Under the pieces are notes generated by a model. That model did no database searches and was not told the origin of the DNA. It worked only from the letters and a program-made list of their open reading frames with translations. From Candidatus Omnitrophota bacterium (lineage in GTDB: Bacteria > Omnitrophota > Gorgyraeia > Duberdicusellales > 4484-171), in contig JAQVOZ010000108.1 of NCBI GenBank assembly GCA_028702365.1, positions 1 through 5,539 of the forward strand: DNA of 5,539 nt, given 5' to 3'. Below, piece after piece: positions 5,366 through 5,539 of the stretch (positions are counted from its first letter, which is position 1; each line of letters starts with the position of its first letter). The translations under genes were made by a program, and so were the position numbers.

Positions 5366-5539
5366 ATGATTCAGAATATTCCGGAAGTGAAATTGGGTTT
5401 GATTGCGGTTTCCCGCGACTGCTTTATCATCTCTCTCTCTCAGAAGCGGAGAAAAGCCATTGCCGACCTTTGTAAGGGTGCGCTCTATGAATGTCCGATT
5501 ACAGTCGAGAATGAGAAGGACGTGCTTGTAGCGGTTGAG
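5366..5539 (+). CDS. L-fucose/L-arabinose isomerase-family protein, 3' truncated
   Basis: Only 58 codons are in the window and the frame is still open at the end. The N-terminus, MIQNIPEVKLGLIAVSRDCF (1-20), then LSQKRRKAIADLC (24-36) and TVENEKDVLVAVE (46-58), matches from memory the beginning of the FucI/AraA-like isomerase family in Firmicutes and spirochaetes. Those proteins interconvert aldoses and ketoses in the cytoplasm with a divalent metal. The catalytic acidic residues lie much further downstream, so neither activity nor substrate can be checked here. Position third in a permease/DUF4867/isomerase run supports a sugar-catabolism operon. A short CT repeat (about 5430-5441) lies inside the coding frame without breaking it. 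Confidence 0.7.
   Translation, partial: MIQNIPEVKLGLIAVSRDCFIISLSQKRRKAIADLCKGALYECPITVENEKDVLVAVE

Noticed and set aside
5428..5442. CT dinucleotide run as a phase-variation repeat
   Set aside because: Only about six units, in the middle of a coding frame that stays intact; too short to infer slippage switching.
1..5539. CRISPR array, tRNA/rRNA genes, insertion sequence ends or phage genes
   Set aside because: No regularly spaced repeats, no tRNA-like cloverleaf or rRNA segments, and no transposase or integrase reading frame were seen on either strand.

Overview
The window reads as two unrelated operon fragments, all on the + strand, joined inside one open reading frame near position 3915-3926. 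The left part (1-3923) is AT-rich: about 35% G+C by hand count over 3661-3900. It strongly prefers AAA for Lys and TTA for Leu, and it encodes a TolC-type outer-membrane protein, so its source is a diderm bacterium. An uncultured lineage such as Omnitrophota is a plausible but unproven guess. The right part (3924-5539) is richer, about 50% over 4021-4260. Its permease segment prefers AAG for Lys and has no TTA Leu codon. It looks like a sugar-catabolism operon of a spirochaete (Sphaerochaeta-like) or a Bacillota member.

Left part. A 5'-truncated PlsC-type acyltransferase (1-513) overlaps a TMEM175-family membrane protein (510-1112) by ATGA. After a 49-base gap comes galT (1162-2160), with a good ribosome binding site. 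A 239-base intergenic region (2161-2399) holds the clearest regulatory DNA in the window. It has an extended -10 sigma70-type promoter and, just downstream, a perfect 12+12 bp palindrome nested in a second pair of 8-bp arms. The promoter would drive a very small MerR-type DNA-binding protein (2400-2660), followed with no gap by a secreted TolC/OEP outer-membrane efflux protein (from 2661).

Right part. The TolC sequence stops about 30-40 residues short and continues in frame into the C-terminal two thirds of an inner-membrane permease of the XylH/GguB/MmsB monosaccharide ABC family, ending at 4709. A DUF4867 protein (4721-5353) and the first 58 codons of an L-fucose/L-arabinose isomerase-family protein (5366 to the window end) follow at short spacing with strong ribosome binding sites. 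These three genes fit one operon for import and isomerisation of a monosaccharide. The substrate cannot be fixed from the sequence.

The TolC-permease fusion is the most striking object here, but the simplest explanation is a chimeric metagenomic contig. Both halves lose the part next to the join, base composition and codon use switch at the same place, and the two families share a short T-L-A-like string there. I see no convincing new defence, mobile or CRISPR-like system. The real points of interest are the leader palindrome with its mini-MerR/TolC pair, the Glu-to-Gln change in the acyltransferase motif, and the uncharacterised DUF4867 protein.
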